Source: Ensifer sp. Root278
GTDB taxonomy: Bacteria; Pseudomonadota; Alphaproteobacteria; Rhizobiales; Rhizobiaceae
NCBI RefSeq assembly: GCF_001429285.1
Contig: NZ_LMJJ01000002.1
Location: forward strand, 727-64,726
Direction: 5' to 3'
DNA length: 64,000 nucleotides
Under the pieces are notes generated by a model, which was not told the origin of the DNA, searched no databases, and worked only from the letters and a program-made list of their open reading frames with translations. This document shows positions 43,985 through 52,937 of this stretch, in pieces. Position numbers and translations under genes: made by a program. How positions within the stretch are numbered: position 1 is the first letter of the stretch; each line of letters starts with the position of its first letter.

Positions 43985-44662
43985 TCAAGCCGTCCTTGCC
44001 GCCTTCACGAAGGCGGCGATCTTGTCGATGTCCTTGCGGAAGCCACCTTCCGGCAGCGGCTTGTTCGTATGCGTCAACGAATCCACCGCCCAGGGCTGCA
44101 CGGCGGCGATGGCTGCCGCGACGTTGTCCGGGCCGAGACCGCCGGCGAGGATGACCGGCAACTTGCTGCGCTTGACGATTTCGCGGCTCAGCGACCAGTC
44201 ATGCGTGACGCCCGCCGCGCCAATGCCGCCGATGTGGGCGGCAACCGAATCGAGAATGAAAATGTCCGAATAGGGCTCGAAGGCAGCCGCATGGTCGAGC
44301 GCCTCCGGCCCCGTCATCGGAATTGCCTGCAGGATACGCAGGTCCGGATAGAGCGGCACGAGCCTCTCGCGCAGCGCCCTCACCTGCTCTGGCGTCACCA
44401 ATGAAATATTACCGCATAGGTGCAGAACGTCCGGCTGGACCGCGGCCACCATGTCGGCAATAGCGTCGAGGTCGCTCTCAACCGACAGAGCAACCCGCTG
44501 TGCCTTGCCCTTGAGTGCGTCCGCAATCTCGCGGGCGGTCGCAAAATCGATCTCGCCTGGCAGGCCACGATTGGACGGGGTCAGGCCGAGATAGTCGACG
44601 CCGGCAGCGGCAGCGGCAAGGGCCTCGGAAACGGTCTGCATGGTGTAGATCTGGACTTTCAC
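43985..44662 (-). CDS. Phosphoribosylanthranilate isomerase-like TIM-barrel protein
   Basis: A 225-residue (beta/alpha)8 protein. KVQIYTMQTVSEALAAAAAGVDYLGLTPS is the N-terminal PRAI strand with the catalytic Cys position changed (usually KICG), and VILAGGLGPDNVAAAI near the C-terminus is the phosphate-binding loop. D-x5-HT (VDSLTHTNKP) replaces the usual VDVSSGVE. No trp genes are near. With an RpiR gene upstream on the same strand it is probably an isomerase or aldolase for a sugar phosphate in this catabolic cluster. Start is GTG at 44662. Confidence 0.8.
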   Translation of the reverse strand: MKVQIYTMQTVSEALAAAAAGVDYLGLTPSNRGLPGEIDFATAREIADALKGKAQRVALSVESDLDAIADMVAAVQPDVLHLCGNISLVTPEQVRALRERLVPLYPDLRILQAIPMTGPEALDHAAAFEPYSDIFILDSVAAHIGGIGAAGVTHDWSLSREIVKRSKLPVILAGGLGPDNVAAAIAAVQPWAVDSLTHTNKPLPEGGFRKDIDKIAAFVKAARTA

Positions 44663-44683
44663 GGCACTACCTGTGTCTGGGTA

Positions 44684-45538
44684 CTAGATGGATTTCGGCA
44701 GGATGGCGTTGACCATCCGCTCTTCGGTGAGTTGCGCCCGTTCGGCATTGCGCGCGACGAGCGCCGAATAGAGCGCGTCGATCAGTGCCATCTGCGCGAT
44801 CTGGGCGGCCATCGGCTCGCTGCCTTGCTCATGCGAGACGCTGACAAGCGCGACATCGGCAAGGCGCGCCAGCGGCGATGCGCTGTTGCCTGTAATACAG
44901 AGCGTCGCTGCCCCGCGGGATTTGGCTTCCTGCAGCACGAGGACCGGGTCGCTGGTAATGCCGGAATAGGAAATTGCGACGACGAGATCATCAGGTCCGG
45001 TCAGTGCCGAATGCATGATCTGAAGCTGGGAATCGATCGGCGCATCGCAGCGCAGACCAAGACGGATGCAGCGCTGGTAGAAGGCTTGCGCTACGATTCC
45101 GGACCCGCCGACGCCACCGACGACGATGTGCCGCGCGCCTGCAATCAGATCGAGCGCCTTTGCAAAGGTTGCTTCGTTCAGCACGCCTTGCGTATCGCTG
45201 ATCGCCTGCGCCACGGCGCGAAAGAGGCGGTTGGCCGCCTGCAGATCGCTCGCTTCCGGATCGCTCGCCGTCTCGGAACGGCCACCGCGTGGCTCCTGCG
45301 CCAGCGCGAATTTCAGGTCAGTAAAGCCTTCGAAACCAGCCGTGCGGCACATCCGCAAAACCGTCGTGTCGCTGACATCGGTCGCCTGGGCGATGACCGA
45401 CATGGAATTGCGGATCGTCGCCTCGACATTTTCGAGAACCCACAAAGCGACGCGGCGCTCCGAATCCGACAGCTTCGGCAGGACGCTGCGCAACCGGCTG
45501 CTGGCCGGGCCTACTGTAGCGCGCGGGTCGACACTCAT
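44684..45538 (-). CDS. RpiR-family transcriptional regulator
   Basis: A 284-residue protein with an N-terminal HTH (LSDSERRVALWVLENVEATIRNSMSVIAQATDVSDTTVLRMCRTAGFEGF) and a SIS sugar-phosphate-binding domain (VVGGVGGSGIVAQAF, ISYSGITSDPVLVLQEAKSRGA). It is divergent from the ABC importer operon with 146 bases between, and co-directional with the PRAI-like gene. It probably responds to a phosphosugar made by the PfkB kinase. The ATG at 45538 has GAGAG upstream; an upstream in-frame start at 45613 is less likely. Confidence 0.93.
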   Translation of the reverse strand: MSVDPRATVGPASSRLRSVLPKLSDSERRVALWVLENVEATIRNSMSVIAQATDVSDTTVLRMCRTAGFEGFTDLKFALAQEPRGGRSETASDPEASDLQAANRLFRAVAQAISDTQGVLNEATFAKALDLIAGARHIVVGGVGGSGIVAQAFYQRCIRLGLRCDAPIDSQLQIMHSALTGPDDLVVAISYSGITSDPVLVLQEAKSRGAATLCITGNSASPLARLADVALVSVSHEQGSEPMAAQIAQMALIDALYSALVARNAERAQLTEERMVNAILPKSI

Positions 45539-45684
45539 GAACGGTTCTCTCGCTGGCAAACGCTTTCCGTGAATGAAGCTAACATGGCGATGTTGTGGTG
45601 TCACTATGGACACATGATTTTTGATGTGGCATCACTACATGAATGCAGCTGGAGGTGCTGCACAAGCTTTTTGGGGAGGAAACC

Positions 45685-46938
45685 GTGAAGCTGAAGTCTG
45701 TTCTCATTGCAGGCGCATCCTTGGCGCTGTCGACATTTCCGGCAACGGCCGGCGAGCTTACCTTCTGGCACGCCTATGCCGGGCAGCAGGATAAGGTCGA
45801 TTTCATCAACTTCGCGTTAGAGGCCTTCGCCAAGAAGCATCCCGACATCACGCTCGATGTCGTCGCCGCCGAACAATCGGCCTACAAGACGAAGCTGAAC
45901 ACCGCGATGGCCTCCGGCAATCCGCCCGACGTGTTCTATACCCTGCCCGGCGGCTTCCTGAACGCCTTCGTCAAGGGCGGCCAGATGTACGCACTCGACC
46001 AGGACCTCGCCAAGGACGGCTGGCGCGAAAGCTTCCTGGAAAGCGCCATCGCTCAAACGAGCAAGGACGGCCATACCTATGCCGTGCCCGTCGACGTCGA
46101 TTCCGTCGTCTTCTGGTACGACAAGGCGCTGTTTGCCGAAAAGGGCTGGACGGTCCCCAAGACCTATGACGAGCTTATGGCGCTTGCCGAGAAGATCAAG
46201 GCCGACGGCCTCGTGCCTTTTGCGCTTGGCAACAAGGATTCCTGGCCGGCAACCTTCTGGTTCCAGTACATGGAAATGCGGCTCAAGGGCTCCGGCGTGG
46301 TCGCCTCCTTCGTCAATGGCGACGCGAATGCCTCGCTGGGCCCGGAAGGCGAAAAGGCCTTTGAAAAGGTCGCCGAGATCGCCAAAAGTGAATACTTCCC
46401 AACCGGCTTCAACGGAATGAGCGACCAGGAAGCAAACATGCTCTTCCTGAACGGCCAGGCCGCGATACTGCTCAACGGCACCTGGCAGATCGGTGCGTCC
46501 GCCGACGCGCCGGAAGGCTTCGATCTCGGCTACTTCGCCTTCCCGACGGTCGCGGGCGGAGCCGGCGACCAGAGCGACGTGCTGGCCGGCGTTGCTGCCT
46601 CCTTCGGCATTTCGGAAAAGGCCGAGAACAAGTCCGATGCCGTGACGCTCCTGAAGTTCCTTTCCTCGCCCGAGGTGATGACCAAGTATGTCGAGCTGCG
46701 CAAGACGATGGTTACCGTGAAGGGCGCCACGACGGAAGCGGCCGCCGGCCCCGTGCTCTACGGCATCAGCAACGACCTGATGAATGCTGCTGGCCATCTC
46801 GATTCCTTCTACGACACGGCCATGCCGCCGGCTGCGACCAACACCTATTACACAGCACTGCAGGGTGCACTGGATGGGTCCGTGACGCCGGCTGATGCCG
46901 CCAAGCGCCTCGAGGGCGCCCTGAAGGACAACAAGTAA
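45685..46938 (+). CDS. Sugar ABC transporter substrate-binding protein (family 1)
   Basis: A 417-residue periplasmic protein. The signal peptide is VKLKSVLIAGASLALSTFP, cleaved near ATAG|E. ELTFWHAYAGQQDKVDF and GNPPDVFYTLPGGF are typical of family-1 carbohydrate-binding proteins, as is LNGTWQIGASADAPEGFDLGYFAFP. Start is a GTG at 45685 after GGGGAGGAAACC. The two permeases follow, but no ATPase gene is present. A hairpin after its stop should protect its mRNA, giving the excess of binding protein usual for such operons. Confidence 0.92.
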   Translation: MKLKSVLIAGASLALSTFPATAGELTFWHAYAGQQDKVDFINFALEAFAKKHPDITLDVVAAEQSAYKTKLNTAMASGNPPDVFYTLPGGFLNAFVKGGQMYALDQDLAKDGWRESFLESAIAQTSKDGHTYAVPVDVDSVVFWYDKALFAEKGWTVPKTYDELMALAEKIKADGLVPFALGNKDSWPATFWFQYMEMRLKGSGVVASFVNGDANASLGPEGEKAFEKVAEIAKSEYFPTGFNGMSDQEANMLFLNGQAAILLNGTWQIGASADAPEGFDLGYFAFPTVAGGAGDQSDVLAGVAASFGISEKAENKSDAVTLLKFLSSPEVMTKYVELRKTMVTVKGATTEAAAGPVLYGISNDLMNAAGHLDSFYDTAMPPAATNTYYTALQGALDGSVTPADAAKRLEGALKDNK

Positions 46939-46951
46939 ACCTTCGAAAGCC

Positions 46952-46976
46952 GCAGTCGCCGGCCTCCGGCGGCTGC
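46952..46976 (+). promoter_or_regulatory. mRNA-stabilising hairpin after the binding-protein gene
   Basis: GCAGTCGCCGG and CCGGCGGCTGC pair over 11 bp (one G-T) with a 3-base loop, between the binding-protein stop and the first permease start. Such hairpins raise binding-protein mRNA relative to permease mRNA. Confidence 0.6.
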
Positions 46977-47002
46977 GCGCATCTCCAGACGCCGGCGGAA
47001 TC

Positions 47003-47896
47003 ATGAGCACGGACATCGGCCTAGCGAAAAGACACAATCGGGCGACACTGCTCTTCCTGGCGCCGGCCTTGATCTTCGTGTGCGCCTTTGTCGCCTATCC
47101 GGTGGTCTATGCCGGCTGGCTGTCGATGTTCGAGTGGGATGGAGCGTCCGACCCCGTCTTCGTCGGCGCTGGCAACTTCCTGAAGCTTGCCGCCGACCCC
47201 GTTTTCTGGGCATCGCTCGGACGCAACCTCCTGGTCGCCCTCTCCGCCATCGTCTTCCAGGTCTTTCTCGCGCTCGCCATCGCCTATTGCCTGGTGCGCA
47301 TCGTCCCGGCCTTCAGTCGCATCTTCCTGTTCTTCTATCTCGTGCCTGTCATGGTCAGCGAGATCTGTATCGGACTGCTCTGGCGCTTCATGTACAACCC
47401 CTATTTCGGGCTGGTGAACGCGGCGCTCAAGGCCGTCGGCCTCGACAGCTTGAAGCGCGGCTGGCTGGGCGAATCCGAAACGGCGTTCCTCGCTGTCGTC
47501 GTGGTGATGAGCTTCACTTACCTCGGCCTCTATGTGCTGCTCTTCACCGCAGCCGTGCGCAGCGTACCGGAAAGCGTCTACGAGGCCGCCGAGCTCGACG
47601 GCGCGGGCGATTTGCGAAAGTTCTTCTCGATAACCGTGCCCATGGTTTGGGACGCCGTGCGCGCCAATTCGCTGCTCGCCATCATCGGCTCGCTGAAGAC
47701 CTTCTCGCTGGTCTTCGTCCTGACCAATGGCGGCCCTAGTCACGCCAGCGAGGTCGTCTCCACCTATCTCTACAAGATGGGTTTTGCCAGCTTCCAGATG
47801 GGCTATGCGGCAACCATTGGCTTCGTACAGATGGCGTTGACAGCGCTTGCCGCCTGGGTCGTCTTCCGCTTCCTTCGCCGGAAGGGGGACACATGA
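47003..47896 (+). CDS. Sugar ABC transporter permease (MalF type)
   Basis: A 297-residue permease with about six membrane segments (LLFLAPALIFVCAFVAYPVVYAGW first). The EAA motif that contacts the ATPase reads YEAAELDGAGDLRKFFSITVPMV, intact. It partners the second permease, with which it overlaps by 4 bases. ATG at 47003. Confidence 0.92.
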   Translation: MSTDIGLAKRHNRATLLFLAPALIFVCAFVAYPVVYAGWLSMFEWDGASDPVFVGAGNFLKLAADPVFWASLGRNLLVALSAIVFQVFLALAIAYCLVRIVPAFSRIFLFFYLVPVMVSEICIGLLWRFMYNPYFGLVNAALKAVGLDSLKRGWLGESETAFLAVVVVMSFTYLGLYVLLFTAAVRSVPESVYEAAELDGAGDLRKFFSITVPMVWDAVRANSLLAIIGSLKTFSLVFVLTNGGPSHASEVVSTYLYKMGFASFQMGYAATIGFVQMALTALAAWVVFRFLRRKGDT

Positions 47897-48729
47897 GCGC
47901 CGTCCGCCGCTGGAACCGCACAAGCACGATCGTGCTTATCGTGCTCACTTTGCATGCGCTGATGGTGATCTTCCCCTTCGTCTGGATGATCTACAGCACG
48001 TTCAAGACCAACAAGGAGTTTATGCGCTCGGTCTGGTCCTTTCCGACGAGCCTCAATTTCGATGCCTATATCGGCGCCTGGAGCGGCGGCGCACTCGGAA
48101 GCTACGCGGTCAATTCGCTCATCATCATGGCTGGCGCGACCATCATCACGGTGCTTGTCTCGACGCTCGCCGGCTATGCACTTGCCATTTACCGTCCGCG
48201 CTGGATGCCGGCGGTGGAGCTGTCGCTGACGGCGGCCATGGCCATCCCTGCCTATGTCGCGCTGGTGCCGCTGGTGGTAATGCTGCGCACGGCAGGCTTG
48301 CTCGATACACATCTCGGCGTCATCCTGCCGACCGCCGCCTTCAACGTGCCGGTTTCGATCTTCATCATGCAGGCGTTCTTCAACACGCTGCCGCGCGAGC
48401 TTTTCGATGCCGGCCGCGTCGACGGCGCCTCCGAATGGATGATCTTCCGTGTCATCGCCCTGCCGATCGCCCGGCCCGCCATGTTCACGGTCGGCATCGT
48501 CAACATGATCTGGGTGTGGAACGACTTCCTGTTCCCGGTCGTCTTCATCAACAATCCCGCCCGCAAGACGCTGCCGGTCGGCCTCACCGATTTCGTGGGC
48601 GAACATGTCACCAACTATCCGGTCATGCTTGCGGCAATCCTGATGGCCGCGATCGCGCCCCTCATCCTCTTCATCTTCTTCGAACGCCAGATCACGGCCG
48701 CGCTCATCGGCGGCGCCGTGAAGGAATGA
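47893..48729 (+). CDS. Sugar ABC transporter permease (MalG type)
   Basis: A 278-residue permease with about six membrane segments. Its EAA-type loop is LFDAGRVDGASEWMIFRVIALPIARPA. The ATG at 47893 overlaps the first permease's stop and follows GGGGGAC. It completes the channel; the ATPase must come from elsewhere, probably a shared MsmX/UgpC-type protein. Confidence 0.92.
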   Translation: MSAVRRWNRTSTIVLIVLTLHALMVIFPFVWMIYSTFKTNKEFMRSVWSFPTSLNFDAYIGAWSGGALGSYAVNSLIIMAGATIITVLVSTLAGYALAIYRPRWMPAVELSLTAAMAIPAYVALVPLVVMLRTAGLLDTHLGVILPTAAFNVPVSIFIMQAFFNTLPRELFDAGRVDGASEWMIFRVIALPIARPAMFTVGIVNMIWVWNDFLFPVVFINNPARKTLPVGLTDFVGEHVTNYPVMLAAILMAAIAPLILFIFFERQITAALIGGAVKE

Positions 48730-48749
48730 TCTTTTCAGGAGAAACGCCT

Positions 48750-49961
48750 ATGTCCGACACCTCTTCCAAATCCCTCGAATTTGCCAGCCGCGCCGTCTTC
48801 TACGAGCCGGAGGAGCATTCCCAGTCGATCAGTTACCCGATCTACATGTCGGCGAATTTCCAGTATGGCGGCGATATCTATGACCAGATCGTCGCCGGCG
48901 CGCGCAAGGAAGTGAACATCTATTCACGCTGCGGCAACCCGACTGAGTACAAGCTCGAAGAGCATATCGCGCAGCTGACCGGCGGAACCGCATGCCTTGC
49001 AACCGCCTCCGGCATGGCCGCAATCTCACACGCCCTTTTCGGCATCTTGAAGGCCGGCGATCACATCGTGGCCGACCTCACCACCTATTCCTCAACCCAC
49101 GAATTCTTCGACCACCGCGCCCAGGATTTCGGCCTCAAGGTCAGCCTCGTGGACTGCTCGGACGTGCGCGCCGTCGAAAACGCCTTCACGCCCGAGACGA
49201 AGGTCCTCTATGTCGAGGCCATCGCCAACCCGACGATGAAGGTTCCGCCGCTCAGGAAACTTGTCGAGATCGCTCACGCGCGCGGCATCGTCGTCATTTG
49301 CGACAACACCTTTGCCTCCCCCGCCGTCTGCCGCCCGCATGATTTCGGCGTCGACGTCGTCGTTGAAAGCGCAACGAAGTTCATCGGCGGCCACAACGAT
49401 GCGGTCGGTGGCGTCATTACGCTGAAGTCCGATATCCTGCCAAAGGACTGGCTGGAGGACGTGCGCTGGAACACGCTAAACAAGCTCGGCGCGCCGCTAT
49501 CGCCCTTCAACGCCTGGCTCTTGCTGCGCGGCGCGCAGACACTGGCGCTGCGCCTGGAAAAGCAGTGCGCCAACGCGCTGGCGCTCGCCAAACACCTGGA
49601 GGCCCATCCGGCCGTCAAGCGTGTCTTCTATCCCGGTCTGCCGTCCCATCCGAATTATGCCTCTGCCTCGGAACAGCTCATCGGCGGCGGCGCCATGCTC
49701 TCCTTCCAGGTGGATGACGAAGCCTGCGGCGTGCGGCTTCTGAAGCGCCTGCAGCTCTGCTCGTTCGCGGCCAGCCTCGGAGGCCTTCGCACCACCACGC
49801 AGGTGCCCGCCACCATGGCCTTCCTCGATATTCCGAGCCAGGAACGCGAGGCGATGGGCGTCGTTGACGGCCTCGTGCGTTTCTCGGTCGGCATCGAGCA
49901 CATCAACGACATCATCGCCGACGTCGACCAGGCCATCGCCCTCATGCACGTAGAGCTGTGA
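48750..49961 (+). CDS. Cys/Met metabolism PLP enzyme (gamma-lyase/gamma-synthase family)
   Basis: A 403-residue fold-type I PLP enzyme related to cystathionine gamma-lyase, methionine gamma-lyase and O-acetylhomoserine sulfhydrylase. YSRCGNPTEYKLEEHIAQLTGG, ATASGMAAISHALFGILKAGDH and the PLP lysine in ESATKFIGGHNDAVGG are present. C-terminal SLGGLRTTTQVPATMAF and RFSVGIEHINDIIADVDQAI are family motifs. The exact reaction cannot be read from sequence. Its place between a sugar importer and a PfkB kinase, and near an MdeB-like E1, suggests elimination from a sulfur amino acid. The ATG at 48750 follows CAGGAGAAACGCCT. Confidence 0.88.
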   Translation: MSDTSSKSLEFASRAVFYEPEEHSQSISYPIYMSANFQYGGDIYDQIVAGARKEVNIYSRCGNPTEYKLEEHIAQLTGGTACLATASGMAAISHALFGILKAGDHIVADLTTYSSTHEFFDHRAQDFGLKVSLVDCSDVRAVENAFTPETKVLYVEAIANPTMKVPPLRKLVEIAHARGIVVICDNTFASPAVCRPHDFGVDVVVESATKFIGGHNDAVGGVITLKSDILPKDWLEDVRWNTLNKLGAPLSPFNAWLLLRGAQTLALRLEKQCANALALAKHLEAHPAVKRVFYPGLPSHPNYASASEQLIGGGAMLSFQVDDEACGVRLLKRLQLCSFAASLGGLRTTTQVPATMAFLDIPSQEREAMGVVDGLVRFSVGIEHINDIIADVDQAIALMHVEL

Positions 49962-49969
49962 GGCGGGAT

Positions 49970-50914
49970 ATGGCCGCCATCGTCCTTCTAGGCGATATCA
50001 ACATCGATCTCGTGCTCGCCATTCCCGCCTATCCGGGCGAGGGTGGCGAGGCGATCGCTACCGGCCAGACCGCGATGATCGGCGGTTCGGCGACGAACAC
50101 TGCCATCGCACTTGCCAAAGCCGGGCACGATTGCCGCTTTATCGGCAGGGTGGGTGTCGACTCCTGGGGCCACGAGGCATTGTCCGAGCTTACCGCCACC
50201 GGCATTTCCACGCGCTGGATCGGCCGCGACGACCGGGAGCCGACCCAGATCAACGTCATCACCGTCAGCCCTGCCGGCGAGCGTACGATGTTCGCCTACC
50301 GCGGCGCAAATGCACGGCTTTCGGCCGCAGATGTCGATCCGGCAGCCCTTGCCGACGCTCAGCTGTTCCATCTTTCCGGCTACGCCCTGCTCCAACCGCG
50401 CCAGACGGAAGCAGCCCTCGCCGCCATAGACCTTGCCGTCGGTGCGGACATCTACGTCACCGTCGACATTCCCGGCGGCGTGGTTGCCGCCATCGCTGCG
50501 CAAGTAAGGGCGCTCCTTCCCCGGATCGACACGATCGTGCTCGGCAGCGCCGATCTCCCTGGTCTTTTGGAACAACCGAAAGAAACGGACGAGAAAAAAC
50601 TCATCGGAATGCTGCTGGAGAGCGGCGTCCGTCGGGTGGCGGTGAAGGGGTCCGGCGGAACGGCATCCGTCCTCTATCAGGTCGGCAGCACGGACAGCGC
50701 GCCGTGGTTCCCCGTGGAAGTGGTCGATACGATCGGCGCGGGAGACGCCTTCGCCGCTGGCCATATCCATGGCCGCGTCACGGGCCTGTCCGGCCCCGAT
50801 TGCTGCCGTCTCGCCAATGCCTACGGCGCGCTCGCCGTCACGCGCAAGGGCGCCGGGCGGGCCATGCCCTCTCGAGACGAGGTCTTCGCCTTTCTAGAGA
50901 AGGTCGAGAACTAA
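49970..50914 (+). CDS. PfkB-family carbohydrate kinase
   Basis: A 314-residue ribokinase-like kinase. IGGSATNTAIALAKAG is the substrate-binding region, GRVGVDSWGHEAL is PfkB signature 1, and VDTIGAGDAFAAGHIHGRV is signature 2 with the catalytic Asp. ATG at 49970 has GAGGCGGG upstream; a GTG at 49958 overlapping the previous stop is an alternative. It is the last gene of the importer operon and would phosphorylate the sugar part of the imported compound, yielding the RpiR effector. Confidence 0.92.
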   Translation: MAAIVLLGDINIDLVLAIPAYPGEGGEAIATGQTAMIGGSATNTAIALAKAGHDCRFIGRVGVDSWGHEALSELTATGISTRWIGRDDREPTQINVITVSPAGERTMFAYRGANARLSAADVDPAALADAQLFHLSGYALLQPRQTEAALAAIDLAVGADIYVTVDIPGGVVAAIAAQVRALLPRIDTIVLGSADLPGLLEQPKETDEKKLIGMLLESGVRRVAVKGSGGTASVLYQVGSTDSAPWFPVEVVDTIGAGDAFAAGHIHGRVTGLSGPDCCRLANAYGALAVTRKGAGRAMPSRDEVFAFLEKVEN

Positions 50915-51232
50915 AAAGCGGGTTTTCCGCAGGCTCCGGCAATCCCTTCGGCGCAATCGGATAGCGCGGGTTGCCTCCGCCCGCTCCGCTCGTCAGACGG
51001 CTCGCTCCGGCCGCTGACGCCCCGTATCACGGGGCCGTGGCTGGAAAACCTTGCATCTCCATCTGCAAAAATTAGGCCCCGTGTTCGACGGGCCCGAGCA
51101 TGCATTGCAACGGGCTCCACTCCAATGGGGACAGAACAATGAAGCCCCGCCTTGATCCGCAGGGGTGTGGATCGTTGGCGGTATCAAAACCGCTATCGAG
51201 GCAGAATGTTCCCCGTTGCGGTGGTGTGGCGT
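50915..51232. other. Non-coding interval after the sugar operon
   Basis: 318 bases with several short GC-rich inverted repeats (for example CCCCGT ATC ACGGGG near 51020) but no clear terminator or gene. Confidence 0.4.
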
Positions 51233-51733
51233 TTATGCGTCTGGGCGGTATCGGGCGGCGTCGGTATTCTTCTCCAGCCACATGGCGTTCTCGAAAAGCG
51301 CTGCCTCGTCGCTCAATCCCTTGCGGAATTGATCGGTGATATGCCGGGCTAGCCGATCGGCGCGCTTGCCGTAGCGCGGGATACTGCACCAGATGCATAC
51401 TCGATCGAAGGTCCGTTGAAGCATGTCGAGCTCATCCGGGCTGATCTGAGCGCCCTTCTCTCGTGAAATATGCAGTATTGAGACCTCCTCGACGAGTGGG
51501 CGCGCGCTCTGCCAGGGGCGACTTGCTACCGGCTCGTCGAGATAGGCCAGGTACCTGAGAGCAACGCTCTCGCGGACGCCGCTTAGGTAAAGATCCATAA
51601 GTCGTTTTGCGATCGCTTCGGCCGACTTGCACTGCCGAGTCAATCCGCGTTCGCGCAGGACTTCTCCGAAGATCTGTTCGATTTGATTCATTTCGTGAGG
51701 GAGAAGGACCGTTTGGTTCGTCGCGAGGTACAT
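51233..51733 (-). CDS. Hypothetical protein with two copies of a helical domain
   Basis: A 166-residue protein I cannot assign to a named family. Residues 15-65 and 102-153 are similar: F-x2-V, a central AEAIAKRL/ADRLARHI helix, a G-x(1-2)-E/DE turn and a final AL helix. It therefore looks like an internal duplication of a roughly 50-residue all-helical unit. No signal or membrane segments. The ATG at 51733 has GGAGG seven bases upstream, so it is probably real. It lies near CsbD and other stress-type genes. Confidence 0.7.
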   Translation of the reverse strand: MYLATNQTVLLPHEMNQIEQIFGEVLRERGLTRQCKSAEAIAKRLMDLYLSGVRESVALRYLAYLDEPVASRPWQSARPLVEEVSILHISREKGAQISPDELDMLQRTFDRVCIWCSIPRYGKRADRLARHITDQFRKGLSDEAALFENAMWLEKNTDAARYRPDA

Positions 51734-52228
51734 CGCGCGACCTCCGGAGTTGGGGCGAAAGCGCGATGATCTTCCAGCCGCCGGGGCCCGTAGCAACCGC
51801 CCAGCGATGGCGCAGTATGCGCCAATCCATGGACAAAACAAAGCACGCGCGAGGTAGCCTGCAGCGGGTCCGCGGTTACTGGCGTCGTGTTAGTGCCGTG
51901 TAATCGGCCAGTTGATGTCGGCGAACCTGCCGATCGACCGGAGGTAGTCGATGGATCTCCAATTTCAGAGGATCGCGGTCGCCGTACTTCCCTCCTGGGG
52001 TCAGGAAAAGAAATGGCCCTCCGGGAGCGGGGACGGAGGGCGGCGTTGCGTGAAAGACTCCAATCGGCGGGACCTATCGATGGAGCTAAGCCGCGATCCG
52101 CGGGGGCATGCGTCGGCTATCAAGAACGCGTTCTGACAGCGAAAATTCCCGGAACTAAGCGTCACCACGGCGGTTGGAGTGCGGGCTCTAAAGAGAGCCG
52201 CTAGGCCCTCTTTGAAAGGAGACTCACA
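51734..52228. other. Intergenic region upstream of the CsbD gene
   Basis: 495 bases. A hairpin GCCCTCCG/CGGAGGGC lies at 52016-52041 and a short AAAGAG/CTCTTT repeat just before the CsbD ribosome site. Short open frames exist but I cannot support a gene. Confidence 0.4.
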
Positions 52229-52432
52229 ATGGACTGGGATCGTGTTGAAGGCAACTGGAAGCAGGTAAAGGGTATGATCAAGGAACAATGGGGGCGTCTG
52301 ACGGACGACGATTTGGATGAAATTGCTGGGAGGCGCGACCAACTCGAAGGCAAGATCCAAGAGCGGTATGGGATTGAGAAGGATCGCGTGCGCCAGGATA
52401 TCGACGATTGGTATTCGCAACAGACGTGGTAG
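52229..52432 (+). CDS. CsbD-family stress protein
   Basis: A 67-residue protein: MDWDRVEGNWKQVKGMIKEQ, WGRLTDDDLDEIAGRRDQLEG, ending in YGIEKDRVRQDIDDWYSQ. This is a complete CsbD domain, found in small general-stress proteins of unknown biochemistry. The ATG at 52229 follows GAAAGGAGACTCACA. Confidence 0.93.
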   Translation: MDWDRVEGNWKQVKGMIKEQWGRLTDDDLDEIAGRRDQLEGKIQERYGIEKDRVRQDIDDWYSQQTW

Positions 52433-52937
52433 CCCACACCGCACTCCACATGTCCTCCTTAGCTACCGCCACGTGGGGCGGCACTGGAAACCGCACGACA
52501 ACCCGGTCGCCGCCCCTCAAGGCGGAACCCGGAGACAATACCCTTAAGGGCGATGTGGCGAACGATGCGACGAACCAAGGGCGGAGCGATTCCTGGCCAT
52601 CGCGGTCGTTGAACAAATAGGACAAGCAGCAGCACATAATTCAGGGCCGCGAGAAGACTTCGAACGCGGGCAAGGATTTCAATGCCGAGGCGGACCTCAA
52701 GCGCTCCGACGCGCTGCGTAAGGCCCAGGGCGATGGACAGGACCTGGGCACGGCGCATGCAGATGCGTGTGAAGACAATGAACGCAAAATCGTGAGAGGC
52801 GAAAATCAGGAAAGCAGACACCACAAGAAGAGCGGCAATAGTCCAGGGTGAACACGTCGCCTGCAGCATTTTACGGAAAGGAATGATTGATCAAGAACGC
52901 GACGGCCGTCGCTAACCAGGAGAGCCTTAAGAGCACG
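52433..52937. other. Interval without a supportable gene
   Basis: 505 bases. The minus strand has an open frame (52459-52869) with hydrophobic segments, loosely like a decayed TerC-type membrane protein, but key acidic residues are absent and there is no good start. I leave it unassigned. Confidence 0.4.

Noticed and set aside
51951-52136. 61-residue open frame before the CsbD gene
   Set aside because: It contains the GCCCTCCG/CGGAGGGC hairpin, has no recognisable motif and no convincing ribosome site.
52459-52869. Hydrophobic open frame on the minus strand, loosely TerC-like
   Set aside because: Key acidic residues of TerC proteins are missing, there is no good start, and the similarity is weak and by eye only.
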